From Lentzea aerocolonigenes (GTDB taxonomy: Bacteria > Actinomycetota > Actinomycetes > Mycobacteriales > Pseudonocardiaceae): a stretch of DNA of 64,000 nt. Location: NCBI RefSeq assembly GCF_000974445.1, contig NZ_BBOJ01000013.1:62001-126000 (forward strand), given 5' to 3'. How positions within the stretch are numbered: position 1 is the first letter of the stretch; each line of letters begins with the position of its first letter. The notes beneath the pieces were generated by a model. That model made no database searches. It was not told the DNA's origin and worked only from the letters and a program-made list of their open reading frames with translations. This document shows, piece after piece, positions 39,372-48,235 of this stretch. The position numbers and the translations under genes are program-made.

Positions 39372-39866
39372 GTGTTCGAGGAAGATCATCCGCAGTCACC
39401 GACCGAGCCGGCGCCCCCGAAGAAGCGAGTGGGCACGGCAGTGATGCTGGCTGCGGGCGGCGTGGTCGTGGCAACCCTGTTCGCCACGGTGGCGTCCATG
39501 CTCGCCGCGTCCGGCAAGGAGGCGACCCCGGAGCGGACCTCCGCGGACGTCGTCGAAACCATCACGAGCGTGGCACCGGACGGCAGCACCAGCACGGTCG
39601 TCGTCACGGTCTCGTCGGGTGCGCCGAAGTCGTCGGTCGCGGCGGACCGGAAGCAGGGCGCGCGGCCGCAGGAGCAGCCGAAGCCGGCACCGCCGGAGCC
39701 GCCGAAGGTGACCACCAACCCGCCGGCCACTTCGCAGACGCAGAGCAATCCGCCCACGTCCTGGACTGAGACGCCGACGTCTTCGGCTACTTCTTCGTCC
39801 TCGTCCACGGCTGCGCCGACGTCGTCCTCGTCGTCGAGTTCGGCCGCGCCGGAGCCCAAGCCGTAG
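39372..39866 (+). CDS. Membrane-anchored Ser/Thr/Pro-rich protein, paralogue of preceding gene
   Basis: 164 aa from the GTG at 39372, with GAGGAG 6 nt upstream; the ATG at 39366 directly abuts that site. The membrane helix VVVATLFATVASMLAAS matches the previous protein, and the extracellular part is again Pro/Ser/Thr-rich (QEQPKPAPPEPPK, then Ser runs). The two genes are a diverged tandem pair following the CAP protein, perhaps a cell-surface cluster. Confidence 0.72.
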   Translation: MFEEDHPQSPTEPAPPKKRVGTAVMLAAGGVVVATLFATVASMLAASGKEATPERTSADVVETITSVAPDGSTSTVVVTVSSGAPKSSVAADRKQGARPQEQPKPAPPEPPKVTTNPPATSQTQSNPPTSWTETPTSSATSSSSSTAAPTSSSSSSSAAPEPKP

Positions 39867-39906
39867 GACTCGCCGGAGCTGCGCGTGTCAGCGCCTCACC
39901 CGGACG

Positions 39907-40587
39907 CTAGAGCTCGAACCGGTACCCCATCCCCGGCTCCGTCAGCAGGTGCCGCGGCCGCGCGGGCTCCGGTTCCAGCTTCCGCCGCAGCTGCGCCACG
40001 TACACCCGCAGGTAGTGGGTCTCCTTCTCGTAGGCGGGACCCCACACCTCCCGCAGCAGCTGCTTCTGGGCCACCAGCTTCCCGGCGTTGCGGGCGAGAA
40101 GTTCCAGAAGACCCCACTCGGTGGGCGTGAGGTGAACCTCAGCGGAGTCCTTCAGCACGCGTTTGGCGGCCAGGTCCACGGTGAAGGAAGCGGTCTGCAC
40201 CACCGGTTCGTCCTCGGGGCCCGCGACAGCCGAGCGGCGGACCGCGGCGCGCAGCCGGGCCAGGAGTTCGTCCATGCCGAAGGGTTTGGTCACGTAGTCG
40301 TCGGCGCCGGCGTCCAGGGCGTCGACCTTGTCGGTCGAGTCGGTGCGGGCCGAGAGGACGATGATCGGCAGGGTGGTCCAGCCCCGCAGGCCCGCGATGA
40401 CGTCGGTGCCGTCCATGTCGGGCAGCCCCAGGTCCAGGACCACCACGTCCGGTTTGCCGTCGGCGGCCTGGCGCAGGGCCGTGGCGCCGTCGTGGGCCGT
40501 CAGGACCTCGTAGCCCCTGGCCGCGAGGTTGATCCGCAGCGCGCGCACGATCTGCGGTTCGTCGTCGACCACCAGTACCTTCGTCAC
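39907..40587 (-). CDS. kdpE: Response regulator KdpE
   Basis: 226 aa, ATG overlapping the kdpD stop (ATGA). The receiver domain has acidic pocket VVDDEP, phospho-acceptor Asp in VVVLDLGLPDMDG and Lys in DDYVTKPFG. The OmpR-type winged helix ends in VWGPAYEKETHYLRVYVAQLRRKLEPEPARPRHLLTEPGMGYRF, typical of KdpE. It would activate the potassium ATPase operon kdpFABC, which is not in the window. Confidence 0.95.
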   Translation of the reverse strand: MTKVLVVDDEPQIVRALRINLAARGYEVLTAHDGATALRQAADGKPDVVVLDLGLPDMDGTDVIAGLRGWTTLPIIVLSARTDSTDKVDALDAGADDYVTKPFGMDELLARLRAAVRRSAVAGPEDEPVVQTASFTVDLAAKRVLKDSAEVHLTPTEWGLLELLARNAGKLVAQKQLLREVWGPAYEKETHYLRVYVAQLRRKLEPEPARPRHLLTEPGMGYRFEL

Positions 40588-43073
40588 GCCACCCTCTCAT
40601 CGGCCGGGAGTGAGATCACCACGGTCAGTCCGCCGCCGGGTGTGTCCTCCACGGTGATCGTGCCTCCCATCGCCTCGGTGAAGCCCTTCGCCACGCTCAG
40701 GCCGAGGCCGACACCGCCCGGTGTGCGGTCACCCAGGCGTTGGAACGGGGCGAAGACCTCGTCCGCGGTGCCCTTGGGCAGGCCGCGGCCGTGGTCGACG
40801 ACGCGCAGCTCCACCTCGTCGCCGTGCGCGGAGGCCCACAGCGCCACGGCGCCCGCGTAGCGCAGGGCGTTGCCGACGACGTTCGCGATCACCCGTTCGA
40901 GCAGGCCCACGTCGGCGCGCACGGGCGGTAGCGACTCGGGGACGTCCACCTCGATGTCGCCGGTCAGGCCACTCAGGGCCCGTGCCACCGCCTCGTAGTA
41001 GCCGACCGCGCGGAACTGCGGCTCGACGGCCCCGGTGGCCAGTCGCGACGAGTCGAGGAGGTTGTCGACCAGGGCCGTGAGGCGGTCCGCCGACTCCTCC
41101 ACCGCCTCCAGCAGTTCGGCCGTGTCGGACGGGGAGAGCGTCAGTTCCGGGTCGCGCAGGGAGCCCACGGAGGCCTTGATCGAGGTCAGCGGCGTGCGGA
41201 GGTCGTGACCGACGGCGGAGAGCAACGCCGTGCGCAGCTCGGAGCGGGAGGCCTGGCGCTGGGCTTCGAGGGCCTGTTCCGCCATCCGCTGCTGCCTCAG
41301 CGCGAGCAGTGCCTGGCCGGCGGCGGCCTCCAGGACGCGGCGGTCGGAGGCGGGCAGCGAGCGGCCGCGCAGTGCGAGGTGGACGTCGGGAGTCACCGCG
41401 ATGTCGACGTCCGCCTCGTCGGGCTCGTCGCACGGGCTCGCACCGACGCACGCCACCCGCGCCCAGTTGCCGTCGACGCGTTCCAGCAACGCGACGGACG
41501 TGAGTCCGAAGTTCTCCTTCACCTTCTCCAACAGCCGTGCGAGCGGATACGGGTTCGTCAGCACGGTGCGCGCGTACGACGCGAGGAGCGTTGCCTCGGT
41601 CCGAGCGCGCGCGGCCTGTGTCGCACGGCGCGCGGCGCGGTCCACCACCAACGCCGTGGAGACGCCCACGACGATCATCGCGAAGAAGGTCAGCACGTTC
41701 TGCTGCGCGTCGATGGTGAACGTGTAGAAGGGCTCGGTGAAGAAGAAGTTGAGCAACAACGCGCTGATCAGCGCGGTGACGATCGACGGTCCGAGTCCAC
41801 CGACGATCGCGACGACGAGCGTGACCAGCAGGTACGTGATGACGTTCGTGGAGAAGTTCAGACTGCCGCGCATCGACGCGCCGGCGACCGTCACCAGCGC
41901 GGGTCCGGCCAGCGCGAGGACCCAGCCCCACGCGAGCCTGCCCGGCCTGAGCGGACTGCCCGCGGCCCGTGCCCGCCAGCCGCTGGTCGTCGCCGGGTGC
42001 GTGACCATGTGGACGTCGATCGCGCCGGACTCCTGCACGACCGTGGAGCCGATACCGGCGGAGAACACGCGCGCGAGCCGTGAACGGCGCGATGTACCGA
42101 CCACGAGCTGAGTGGCGTTGACGCCGCGTGAGAACTCCAACAGCGCCGTCGGCACGTCATCGCCCACAACGGTGTGAAAGGTGGCACCAACGTCATCGGC
42201 GAGTTTTCGGTACTTCGCCAACGCGTGCGGATCTGCACCTGCCAGACCATCGCCCCGAAGAACGTGCACGACAAGAAGGTCGCCACCCGCGCGCGTGGCG
42301 ATGCGACGCGCGCGACGGATGAGCGTCTCGCTCTCCTTGCCTCCGGTGATAGCGACGACGACGCGTTCCCGTGTCTCCCACGTGTCGGTGATCTGCTGCT
42401 CGGCCCGGTAGCGCAACAACGCGACGTCGACCTGGTCGGCGACCCACAGCAGCGCGAGCTCGCGCAGCGCCGTGAGGTTGCCGACGCGGAAGTAGTTGCC
42501 GAGGGCCGCGTCGATCTTGTTCGCGGTGTAGACGTCGCCGTGGGCGAGCCTGCGGCGGAGCGCTTCCGGGGTCAGGTCGACGAGCTGCGTCTGGTCGGCT
42601 TTGCGCACGACCTCGTCCGGCACGGTTTCCTGCTGCGGAACGCCCGTTATGCGGTGCACGACGTCGTTGAGGGATTCCAGGTGCTGCACGTTGACGGTGG
42701 ACAGCACGTCAATCCCCGCGTCGAGGAGTTCCTCGACGTCCTGCCACCTTTTTGCATTACGGGATCCGGGCACGTTGGTGTGCGCCAGTTCGTCGACGAC
42801 GACGAGCTCCGGTGCGCGGGCCAGCACCGCGTCGACGTCCATCTCCGTGAGTTCGACACCGCGGTGCGTGGAGTGTGCGCGCGGCACGATTTCCAGGCCC
42901 TCGACCAGTTCGGCGGTCTTCTCACGGCCGTGGGTCTCGACAAATCCGACGACCACGTCCGTACCGCGTTCCCGCCGCCGGTGCGCCTCGCCGAGCACGG
43001 CGAACGTCTTGCCGACGCCGGGAGCCGCACCGAGGTAGATGCGGAGCTCGCCACGCCTGGGTTTCGCACTCAC
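40584..43073 (-). CDS. kdpD: Sensor histidine kinase KdpD
   Basis: 829 aa from the GTG at 43073 (SAKPRRGELRIYLGAAPGVGKT); longer frames exist but the KdpD domain starts here. Senses potassium limitation or turgor. Domains: N-terminal KdpD domain with Walker A GAAPGVGKT and DELAHTNVPGSRNAKRWQDV; a Usp-like domain with VVAITGGKES; four membrane helices (about 390-500); GAF-like region; HisKA with GHDLRTPLTS; and an ATPase domain with GVGLGLSVAKGF. All catalytic motifs intact. Coupled to kdpE. No kdpFABC is adjacent. Confidence 0.95.
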   Translation of the reverse strand: MSAKPRRGELRIYLGAAPGVGKTFAVLGEAHRRRERGTDVVVGFVETHGREKTAELVEGLEIVPRAHSTHRGVELTEMDVDAVLARAPELVVVDELAHTNVPGSRNAKRWQDVEELLDAGIDVLSTVNVQHLESLNDVVHRITGVPQQETVPDEVVRKADQTQLVDLTPEALRRRLAHGDVYTANKIDAALGNYFRVGNLTALRELALLWVADQVDVALLRYRAEQQITDTWETRERVVVAITGGKESETLIRRARRIATRAGGDLLVVHVLRGDGLAGADPHALAKYRKLADDVGATFHTVVGDDVPTALLEFSRGVNATQLVVGTSRRSRLARVFSAGIGSTVVQESGAIDVHMVTHPATTSGWRARAAGSPLRPGRLAWGWVLALAGPALVTVAGASMRGSLNFSTNVITYLLVTLVVAIVGGLGPSIVTALISALLLNFFFTEPFYTFTIDAQQNVLTFFAMIVVGVSTALVVDRAARRATQAARARTEATLLASYARTVLTNPYPLARLLEKVKENFGLTSVALLERVDGNWARVACVGASPCDEPDEADVDIAVTPDVHLALRGRSLPASDRRVLEAAAGQALLALRQQRMAEQALEAQRQASRSELRTALLSAVGHDLRTPLTSIKASVGSLRDPELTLSPSDTAELLEAVEESADRLTALVDNLLDSSRLATGAVEPQFRAVGYYEAVARALSGLTGDIEVDVPESLPPVRADVGLLERVIANVVGNALRYAGAVALWASAHGDEVELRVVDHGRGLPKGTADEVFAPFQRLGDRTPGGVGLGLSVAKGFTEAMGGTITVEDTPGGGLTVVISLPADERVA

Positions 43074-43402
43074 CGGACCAGTCTGCCCTGGCCCCGCATG
43101 GGCTGTTCGGGGGTATGCGTTGCGCCACACGGTCAGGCACGTGCGCCTTCCCACAGTTCTGACAGCGGATCTGTCTCGTTGAATCATCCTTCAGCACGGC
43201 GACCGTTCGAGTGAGCTTCGCTGCGCTTTTTACGCCGTTTACCAGCACATTTAAGTGCGCCGGACGCGCGCGGTGACACCCCGCGTAACCACAACGGCCG
43301 AATGGGTTATCGGCAGTTGGCGGATAGCGCGCAGAGCGTGAATGAGGGAAAGTGCCAGGGTTCGTGTCCGAATTCGGACAATCACATGCGCGCGGAGAAA
43401 CG
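43074..43402. other. Divergent promoter region kdpD/marR
   Basis: About 330 bp without a supported gene. It carries the start region of kdpD, a locally AT-richer patch (about 43225-43255) and the 16-bp palindrome next to marR, listed separately. Confidence 0.55.
43365..43380. promoter_or_regulatory. Perfect 16-bp palindrome upstream of marR
   Basis: TGTCCGAATTCGGACA is its own reverse complement and ends 22 bp before the marR ATG. Size and position are those of a MarR-family autoregulatory operator. Confidence 0.7.
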
Positions 43403-43843
43403 ATGCCCACCACCGTCACCAACCACGAGGCTCTTCAACTCGTGGTGGCCGTGCACCGGCTGGTGCGAAGTCTTCGACAGGCCGCTCCGGCCCGTCGTTT
43501 GCAACCCACCCAGTTATTGGTGCTGTCAGAACTGAGCGCCCACGGCCCGATGCGGATCGGCGAGATCGCGGTGCGCGCGCTGTGTTCGCAGCCGACCGCG
43601 ACAACCGTCGTGACCAGCCTCGAATCCACCGGCCTCGTGCGTCGGGAGCCCGACGCCGCCGACGGCAGGGCGACGATAGTCGTGCTCACCGAAGTCGGTC
43701 GCGAGACGATCCTGTCGCTGGCTCACGGCGAGGCCGAACTATTGAGTGAAAGAATGGCCGAACTTTCGCCGGAAGACAGAGAACACCTGCGCTCGGCCAT
43801 GCCGGTATTGCGCCACCTGGCCGAACCGCAGGAGAACAAGTAG
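43403..43843 (+). CDS. MarR-family transcriptional regulator
   Basis: 146 aa, ATG with CGGAGAAA upstream. The winged helix-turn-helix has RLQPTQLLVLSELSAHGPMRIGEIAVRALCSQPTATTVVTSLESTGLVRREPDAADGRATIVVLTEVGRE, including the wing motif DGRA. Likely represses itself through the palindrome just upstream. No obvious target besides kdpDE across the promoter. Ligand unknown. Confidence 0.92.
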   Translation: MPTTVTNHEALQLVVAVHRLVRSLRQAAPARRLQPTQLLVLSELSAHGPMRIGEIAVRALCSQPTATTVVTSLESTGLVRREPDAADGRATIVVLTEVGRETILSLAHGEAELLSERMAELSPEDREHLRSAMPVLRHLAEPQENK

Positions 43844-43872
43844 GAGCGGGACCCCCCGACAGGTCCCGCTCC
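43843..43872. terminator. Bidirectional terminator between marR and HAAS-domain gene
   Basis: GGAGCGGGACC (43843-43853) and GGTCCCGCTCC (43862-43872) form a perfect 11-bp stem with an 8-nt loop. It starts in the marR stop codon and ends 4 bp from the stop of the convergent gene. Confidence 0.85.
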
Positions 43873-43876
43873 AGGA

Positions 43877-44974
43877 TTACTTGCTGGGTGACACGGAAGT
43901 AGGTGGCACCGAGCTCGAAGTCGCGCTTCCAGAACTCGACGACGGCGTACTCTGCGTTGATGACGGAGCGTCCTCGCTCGGTGCCACCGTGTAGCAGGTG
44001 CCGTTTTCGTAGTCGATCTTCGGCCGCGGATACCTGTTTGCCGGAATCATCGGCTGAGGGTCGCTCCCACGGCAGCCGTAGTACTGCTGCGGCGCGTTGA
44101 TGGGATTGCCGTCCTGGTCGTACAACAACACGTTGGTCAGCAACTTGCCGTTCTCGTCGTACGCGTAGATGTTCTGGTACGTCTCCACGATCGGCGCCTG
44201 GTACGACTGGCGCGACGAGTTGTACCCCAGCTGGTTCGCCGTGACGTCGATCATCTGGAACAGCAGCCCGACCGCCAGCGCCGAGGCCGGCAGGCTGAAC
44301 CACAGCCACCGCCGGTCGACCTTGGCCCGCGGCCCGGCGAACACCGACACCACCGCGATCGCGGCGATCACGAGAAACCCGAGGATGTCGCGCCCGGCGA
44401 GCAGCACGGCACCGAGCCCGAGCAGAGCGGCCCGCACCAGCCACCACGCCGGCTGCAGCGACCTCAGGTAGGTGATCGCCCGGTCCGCCGGAGTTCCCGC
44501 CTCCGGACTGAGCCACTTCTGCAGCCTGTGCGTCTCCGGCAGGTTCATGATCTCCTGCTGAGCGGCCCCGCGCTCGTGCACGAGCGCGAGGCTCAGCACC
44601 AGGACCACCGCCGGCACGAGCAGGATCGCGGGTTCCTTCAACGACGCGGCCCCCGCGAGCAGCGTGACACCGGTGGCGATCACCAGCCCCCACGCCGCCA
44701 CCCGCGGCCTGGTGAGCAGCTGCTTCTTGGTCGTGACCGGCAGCCGTTCGGTCCGCGGCGGATACCCGGCAGCCTGCCGCAACTCCTGCGCGTACTGCTC
44801 AGGCGGCCCGAGCCGCTGCTCGATCGTCTCGTTCTCCCTGAGCTCAGTGGACAGCTCGGCGACGTGCGCCTCGACGTCCTCCATGATCTCGGCGACCTCG
44901 TTGGGCGGCAGGTCGTCGAGGGCCGCACGCATCCCCGCCAGGTAGTGCTCGATGCCGAGCGCTTGCGTGTTCAT
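43877..44974 (-). CDS. HAAS-domain membrane protein paired with PadR
   Basis: 365 aa; ATG overlaps the padR stop (ATGA). The N-terminal HAAS signalling domain (EHYLAGMRAALDDLPPNEVAEIMEDVEAHVAEL) is cytoplasmic. Five or six membrane helices follow, then an extracytoplasmic tail with YGCRGSDPQPMIPANRYP and a final Ser/Thr/Pro-rich stretch. PadR/HAAS pairs are common two-gene units in Gram-positive bacteria in which the regulator controls the membrane protein. Function of the unit unknown. Confidence 0.82.
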   Translation of the reverse strand: MNTQALGIEHYLAGMRAALDDLPPNEVAEIMEDVEAHVAELSTELRENETIEQRLGPPEQYAQELRQAAGYPPRTERLPVTTKKQLLTRPRVAAWGLVIATGVTLLAGAASLKEPAILLVPAVVLVLSLALVHERGAAQQEIMNLPETHRLQKWLSPEAGTPADRAITYLRSLQPAWWLVRAALLGLGAVLLAGRDILGFLVIAAIAVVSVFAGPRAKVDRRWLWFSLPASALAVGLLFQMIDVTANQLGYNSSRQSYQAPIVETYQNIYAYDENGKLLTNVLLYDQDGNPINAPQQYYGCRGSDPQPMIPANRYPRPKIDYENGTCYTVAPSEDAPSSTQSTPSSSSGSATSSSVPPTSVSPSK

Positions 44975-45297
44975 GCCGCGACCTCCTCGAGCAGGCCGTC
45001 CAGCGTGCTGGCGAACGACCTCCACGTCTCCCTCGACTCAGCCAGGCGCACCCGCCCGGTCTCGTTGATGCTGTAGTACTTGCGGTGCGGCCCCTCTTCG
45101 CTCGGCACCACGTACGAGGTCAGCATCCCCGCGTTGTAGAGCCTCCGCAGCGTTCCGTACACCGACGCGTCCCCCACGTCGTTCAGTCCCCCGGCGCGCA
45201 GTCTGCGCACCACGTCGTACCCGTACCCGTCGTCCTTGCGCAGAACCGCAAGGACGGCCATGTCGAGCACCCCTTTGAGCAGCTGACTTGTGTCCAT
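44971..45297 (-). CDS. PadR-family transcriptional regulator
   Basis: 108 aa, ATG with GGAGGGG 3 nt upstream. PadR fold: LLKGVLDMAVLAVLRKDDGYGYDVVRRL, ASVYGTLRRLYNAGMLTSYVVPSEEGPHRKYYSINETGRVRL. Short form with one C-terminal helix for dimerisation. Controls its own operon with the HAAS membrane protein, by analogy with such pairs. Confidence 0.93.
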   Translation of the reverse strand: MDTSQLLKGVLDMAVLAVLRKDDGYGYDVVRRLRAGGLNDVGDASVYGTLRRLYNAGMLTSYVVPSEEGPHRKYYSINETGRVRLAESRETWRSFASTLDGLLEEVAA

Positions 45298-45442
45298 GGC
45301 CCCTCCACTTTCGGTTTGGCGACCGACCTCGGCGATCACCAAACGAACCCCGTCTTTCCGGAGCGTCAGCACTGTTGCGCCGTGGACACTACTACGCATC
45401 GCGGAGTACTGTCTAACCCGCTGGAGCATCGGTGAGGAACGA

Positions 45443-45480
45443 ACACGGCCTCCCAGGTCAGGGGGCCTGGGAGGCCGTGT
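45443..45480. terminator. Terminator of the envelope-signalling operon
   Basis: ACACGGCCTCCCAGG (45443-45457) pairs perfectly over 15 bp with CCTGGGAGGCCGTGT (45466-45480), loop 8 nt. It lies 16 bp past the stop of the PASTA lipoprotein gene, marking the end of the operon. Confidence 0.88.
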
Positions 45481-45495
45481 CCGGAAGGTCGGCGG

Positions 45496-46107
45496 TCAGC
45501 TCTTGCAGCCGGAGGTACCCGTCGACTCGCCGAACTTCACCGCGCCGAGCGTGATCTTGGTCTTCGGGTCGGGCGTGCTGCCGGGCGGCTCCGACTGGCT
45601 CACCACGACCCAGTTCCGGTCAACGAGCTGCTGCCTTCGCTGGCCGGTCGCGTCCTCGGAACCGAGCAGGTAGAAGCCCGCCGCCTGCAACGTGTCCTGG
45701 GCCTTCTGCAGATCGAGGCACACGACGTTCGGAACGGCCCCCTTGGCCCGCGGTTCCCCGCTGGTCGAGCTGTCGGTCGGCTTGCGCACCTTCAGCACCA
45801 CCTGCGTACCGCTCGGGGCCTCGGCGCCGGCCTCGGGCAGCTGCGAGGCGACGACCCAGTTCAGCGGTTCCAGGATCTGCCTGTTCTGGCCGGTCTCGTC
45901 CTCCTCGGTCACCCGGTAGCCCTGTGCCCGCAAGAGTTCTCGCGCCTCGGTGAGCCGCATCTGAACCACCTCGGGCATCTTCGGTCCGCTGGGCACCGGC
46001 GACGCGGAGCTCGCGGTCGTCGCCGAGCTGCGAGGGGCGGGGCTCCTCGGCTCCGCACCGGCGCAGCCGGCGAGGACGAGCACGAGCAGCGCGATGACGA
46101 TCTTCAT
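45496..46107 (-). CDS. PASTA-domain lipoprotein
   Basis: 203 aa, ATG with GGAGAAC upstream and overlapping the TIR gene stop (ATGA). Lipobox LVLAGC at residues 10-15 predicts a lipid-anchored exported protein. After a Ser/Pro linker there are two PASTA-like units: VVQMRLTEARELLRAQGYRV...QLPEAGAEAPSGTQVVLKV and VVCLDLQKAQDTLQAAGFYL...SEPPGSTPDPKTKITLGAV. PASTA domains bind peptidoglycan or muropeptides, usually on Ser/Thr kinases or penicillin-binding proteins. A free lipoprotein form suggests a wall-sensing accessory. Last gene of the operon. Confidence 0.85.
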   Translation of the reverse strand: MKIVIALLVLVLAGCAGAEPRSPAPRSSATTASSASPVPSGPKMPEVVQMRLTEARELLRAQGYRVTEEDETGQNRQILEPLNWVVASQLPEAGAEAPSGTQVVLKVRKPTDSSTSGEPRAKGAVPNVVCLDLQKAQDTLQAAGFYLLGSEDATGQRRQQLVDRNWVVVSQSEPPGSTPDPKTKITLGAVKFGESTGTSGCKS

Positions 46108-47507
46108 TCGGTGTTCTCCTGAACAGCGGCGGGCGGGATGCTGATCTCGGCGAGCACGGAACGCAGGCGCTCGACCTCGGCGGGTGCCGCTTCGGCGACG
46201 ACCTGACGGCGCCAACGCTGCAACCGGTGCGCGCGGTCGACCGTGACGACGTAGCAGAGGAGTGCGGCGATCAGGGCGCCGGCGAGCAGACTGCTGTGCC
46301 CCCAACCACCCTCGACGACCGCGAAGACGGCACTGCCGATCACGGCGGCCAAGAACAACACGTGCACTGCGGGCAACACCGGGGAAGAACGGCGCAACCA
46401 CTCCCACCTGCTCAACGCGCAGAGCTCGTGGAGCCGGTCCACCGCCCACTCCACCTGCCCGAGCACGAACTCGACCTGTTCTCGCTGCGCCATGGTGAGC
46501 AAAGGCCGATGAGCCTTCATGAAGCGCTCGGCGTGCGTGAGTGCGCCGCGCACAGAGGCGGGGTGTGGTGCGAGTCGCACGTACGGCCACAGGTCGCTGT
46601 TGCGCCGATCGCGCAGCCATCGGTCGCCCTCGACGACGGTAAACCCGGCGATCACCGCCAGCACGAGCAGCTGTCCCTGCCACGGAACCAGGTTGCCGCT
46701 GAAGAGGACGATGATGCCCATCCCCGCCACGAACAGGCCGACGGTGACGTTGGTCTTCTGGTCGTGGGCCAGCCGGGCAAGGTGTTCGTCGCTCTCGTCC
46801 AGCCTCACTCTGACCGCGTACACGATCGACAGCGTCCCCAGTGGAATCACCAGCGCGAAGACCAGCGCCAGAGCGAGCGCGGCGAGCCAGAGGTGTCTCA
46901 TCTCCACGTCGGGCACCAGCAACCGGACCAGCAACCACGGTGCCGCCAGGCCGAGCAGCGATGCGGCGACCAGTGGCCGGACACTCCGCTGGCGTGCCGG
47001 GTCCGGACGCGCTGGTGCGGGCAGCTCCTCCGTGGCGACCCGGCCTTCGAGCAGGCGGATCAGTTCGCCACCGCCCTGCTCCCACTCCCCGAAGAGGATG
47101 CGCCAGTACTGCTGGTTGCCGAACTCCGCGACGTCGGCGAACCCCTTGTCGATCAGTTCGTGCTCCCTCGGCAGGGACGCCTTGTCCAGCAACACCGGGA
47201 TCACTCGAATCTCCATCTCGAGCGCGGTGCCGAGCTCCCAGCGGACCCAGTCGTCCTCGTCCTCGCGCTCGACGAGGTCGTCCAGCCATTCCTGGTGGAC
47301 GAACACCAGAACGACCTCGCTGCTCCTGAGCCAGCCGCGCAGCATCGACGGGAAGTGATCACCCGCGACGAGGCCCGTGTCGGCGCGGATCTTGTCCACA
47401 CCGAAGTGGGTGCGCAGGCGTTCGATGAACGCGTCGACCGCCAGTGCGTGACTGCGCCGCCCGTTGAGGTGGTTCTTGCGGTAACAGATGAAGATCCCGC
47501 CGCTCAT
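46104..47507 (-). CDS. TIR-domain protein with six predicted membrane helices
   Basis: 467 aa, ATG overlapping the DUF4230 gene stop (ATGA). The N-terminal TIR domain (IFICYRKNHLN, DKIRADTGLVAGDHF, VVLVFVHQEWL, DDWVRWELGTAL, VIPVLLDKASLP; residues 4-140) keeps the Glu (Glu91 in DWVRWE) at the catalytic position of NAD-cleaving TIRs. Six hydrophobic helices follow between about 172 and 440, with a cytoplasmic stretch in between. TIR fused to a multi-helix membrane domain recalls defence effectors, but the envelope-protein neighbours also allow a signalling role. Confidence 0.87.
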   Translation of the reverse strand: MSGGIFICYRKNHLNGRRSHALAVDAFIERLRTHFGVDKIRADTGLVAGDHFPSMLRGWLRSSEVVLVFVHQEWLDDLVEREDEDDWVRWELGTALEMEIRVIPVLLDKASLPREHELIDKGFADVAEFGNQQYWRILFGEWEQGGGELIRLLEGRVATEELPAPARPDPARQRSVRPLVAASLLGLAAPWLLVRLLVPDVEMRHLWLAALALALVFALVIPLGTLSIVYAVRVRLDESDEHLARLAHDQKTNVTVGLFVAGMGIIVLFSGNLVPWQGQLLVLAVIAGFTVVEGDRWLRDRRNSDLWPYVRLAPHPASVRGALTHAERFMKAHRPLLTMAQREQVEFVLGQVEWAVDRLHELCALSRWEWLRRSSPVLPAVHVLFLAAVIGSAVFAVVEGGWGHSSLLAGALIAALLCYVVTVDRAHRLQRWRRQVVAEAAPAEVERLRSVLAEISIPPAAVQENTE

Positions 47508-48145
47508 CGGTTCTCCACCACGGTGACCTCGAAGCCCAGCGCCCGCAGCAGTCCGGTGAGCATGGCTTTGGTGTTCTCGGCGGCCCGCTTGCGCAGTTCG
47601 GACTTGTCCGCGGCGTCGGCGATCCGCTTCTCGGCAGCGAGGTAGAACTCCTGCTGGCTCTTCGTGTCGAGCACGGAGCCCAGTCGGTTGAACAGGCCGC
47701 GCTTCTGGTCGAAGACGTAGCTGCGTTCGTTGTTGAGGTTGGGCTTGTCGAGCACGGGTTCGGGGATCCGCACCTCGACCGACCTGCCGTCGGGCGACAT
47801 GACCAGCATCTCCTCGACCAGCTTGCCGAAGTCGACGTAGGCGTTGACGGTCCCCGCCCCCACGAAGAGGGTTCGTTCACCGGCCAGGAAGTCGGGCAAC
47901 CACGCCGCGTCCTTCTCGATGTCGACGACGACCTCGTAGTCGCCGGTCGCCGCGTGGTACTGGCTCAGGTCGCGCAGTTCCTTGAGCACAGCGGGATGGC
48001 TGCGGTCGATGGTGTCGACGCGGAACGGCGATAGATCCCGCAGAGCGCCGGTCAGCTGCAACACGGCCGCCAGCACCACGAGCAGTGCCACGAAGATCAG
48101 ACCCGGCTTCAACCAGCGCATCTTGACCAACCTCATGCCGCGCAT
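47504..48145 (-). CDS. DUF4230-family membrane-anchored protein
   Basis: 213 aa. One N-terminal membrane helix (LIFVALLVVLAAVLQLTGAL), then an extracytoplasmic domain. The pattern VDTIDRSHPAVLKELRDLSQYHAATGDYEVVVDIEKD...GERTLFVGAGTVNAYVDFGKL is that of the DUF4230 family, whose function is unknown. The C-terminal helix KRAAENTKAMLTGLLRALGFEVTVV is also conserved in it. Start ATG at 48145 with AGGTGA upstream; ATG at 48136 possible. 90 bp separate it from the ABC gene, the only sizeable gap in the operon. Confidence 0.8.
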   Translation of the reverse strand: MRGMRLVKMRWLKPGLIFVALLVVLAAVLQLTGALRDLSPFRVDTIDRSHPAVLKELRDLSQYHAATGDYEVVVDIEKDAAWLPDFLAGERTLFVGAGTVNAYVDFGKLVEEMLVMSPDGRSVEVRIPEPVLDKPNLNNERSYVFDQKRGLFNRLGSVLDTKSQQEFYLAAEKRIADAADKSELRKRAAENTKAMLTGLLRALGFEVTVVENR

Positions 48146-48235
48146 TGTGCGGAGTCACCTGCTTCCTTTTACATGACGGGGAATCGCCACATAAGTCCGG
48201 TCAGCTGTCATGTCGTGGCTCGGATCCAAGGCAGG

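Noticed and set aside
45298-45442. TACT...AGTA inverted pair upstream of padR as PadR operator
   Set aside because: Four-base arms are too short to support a site.
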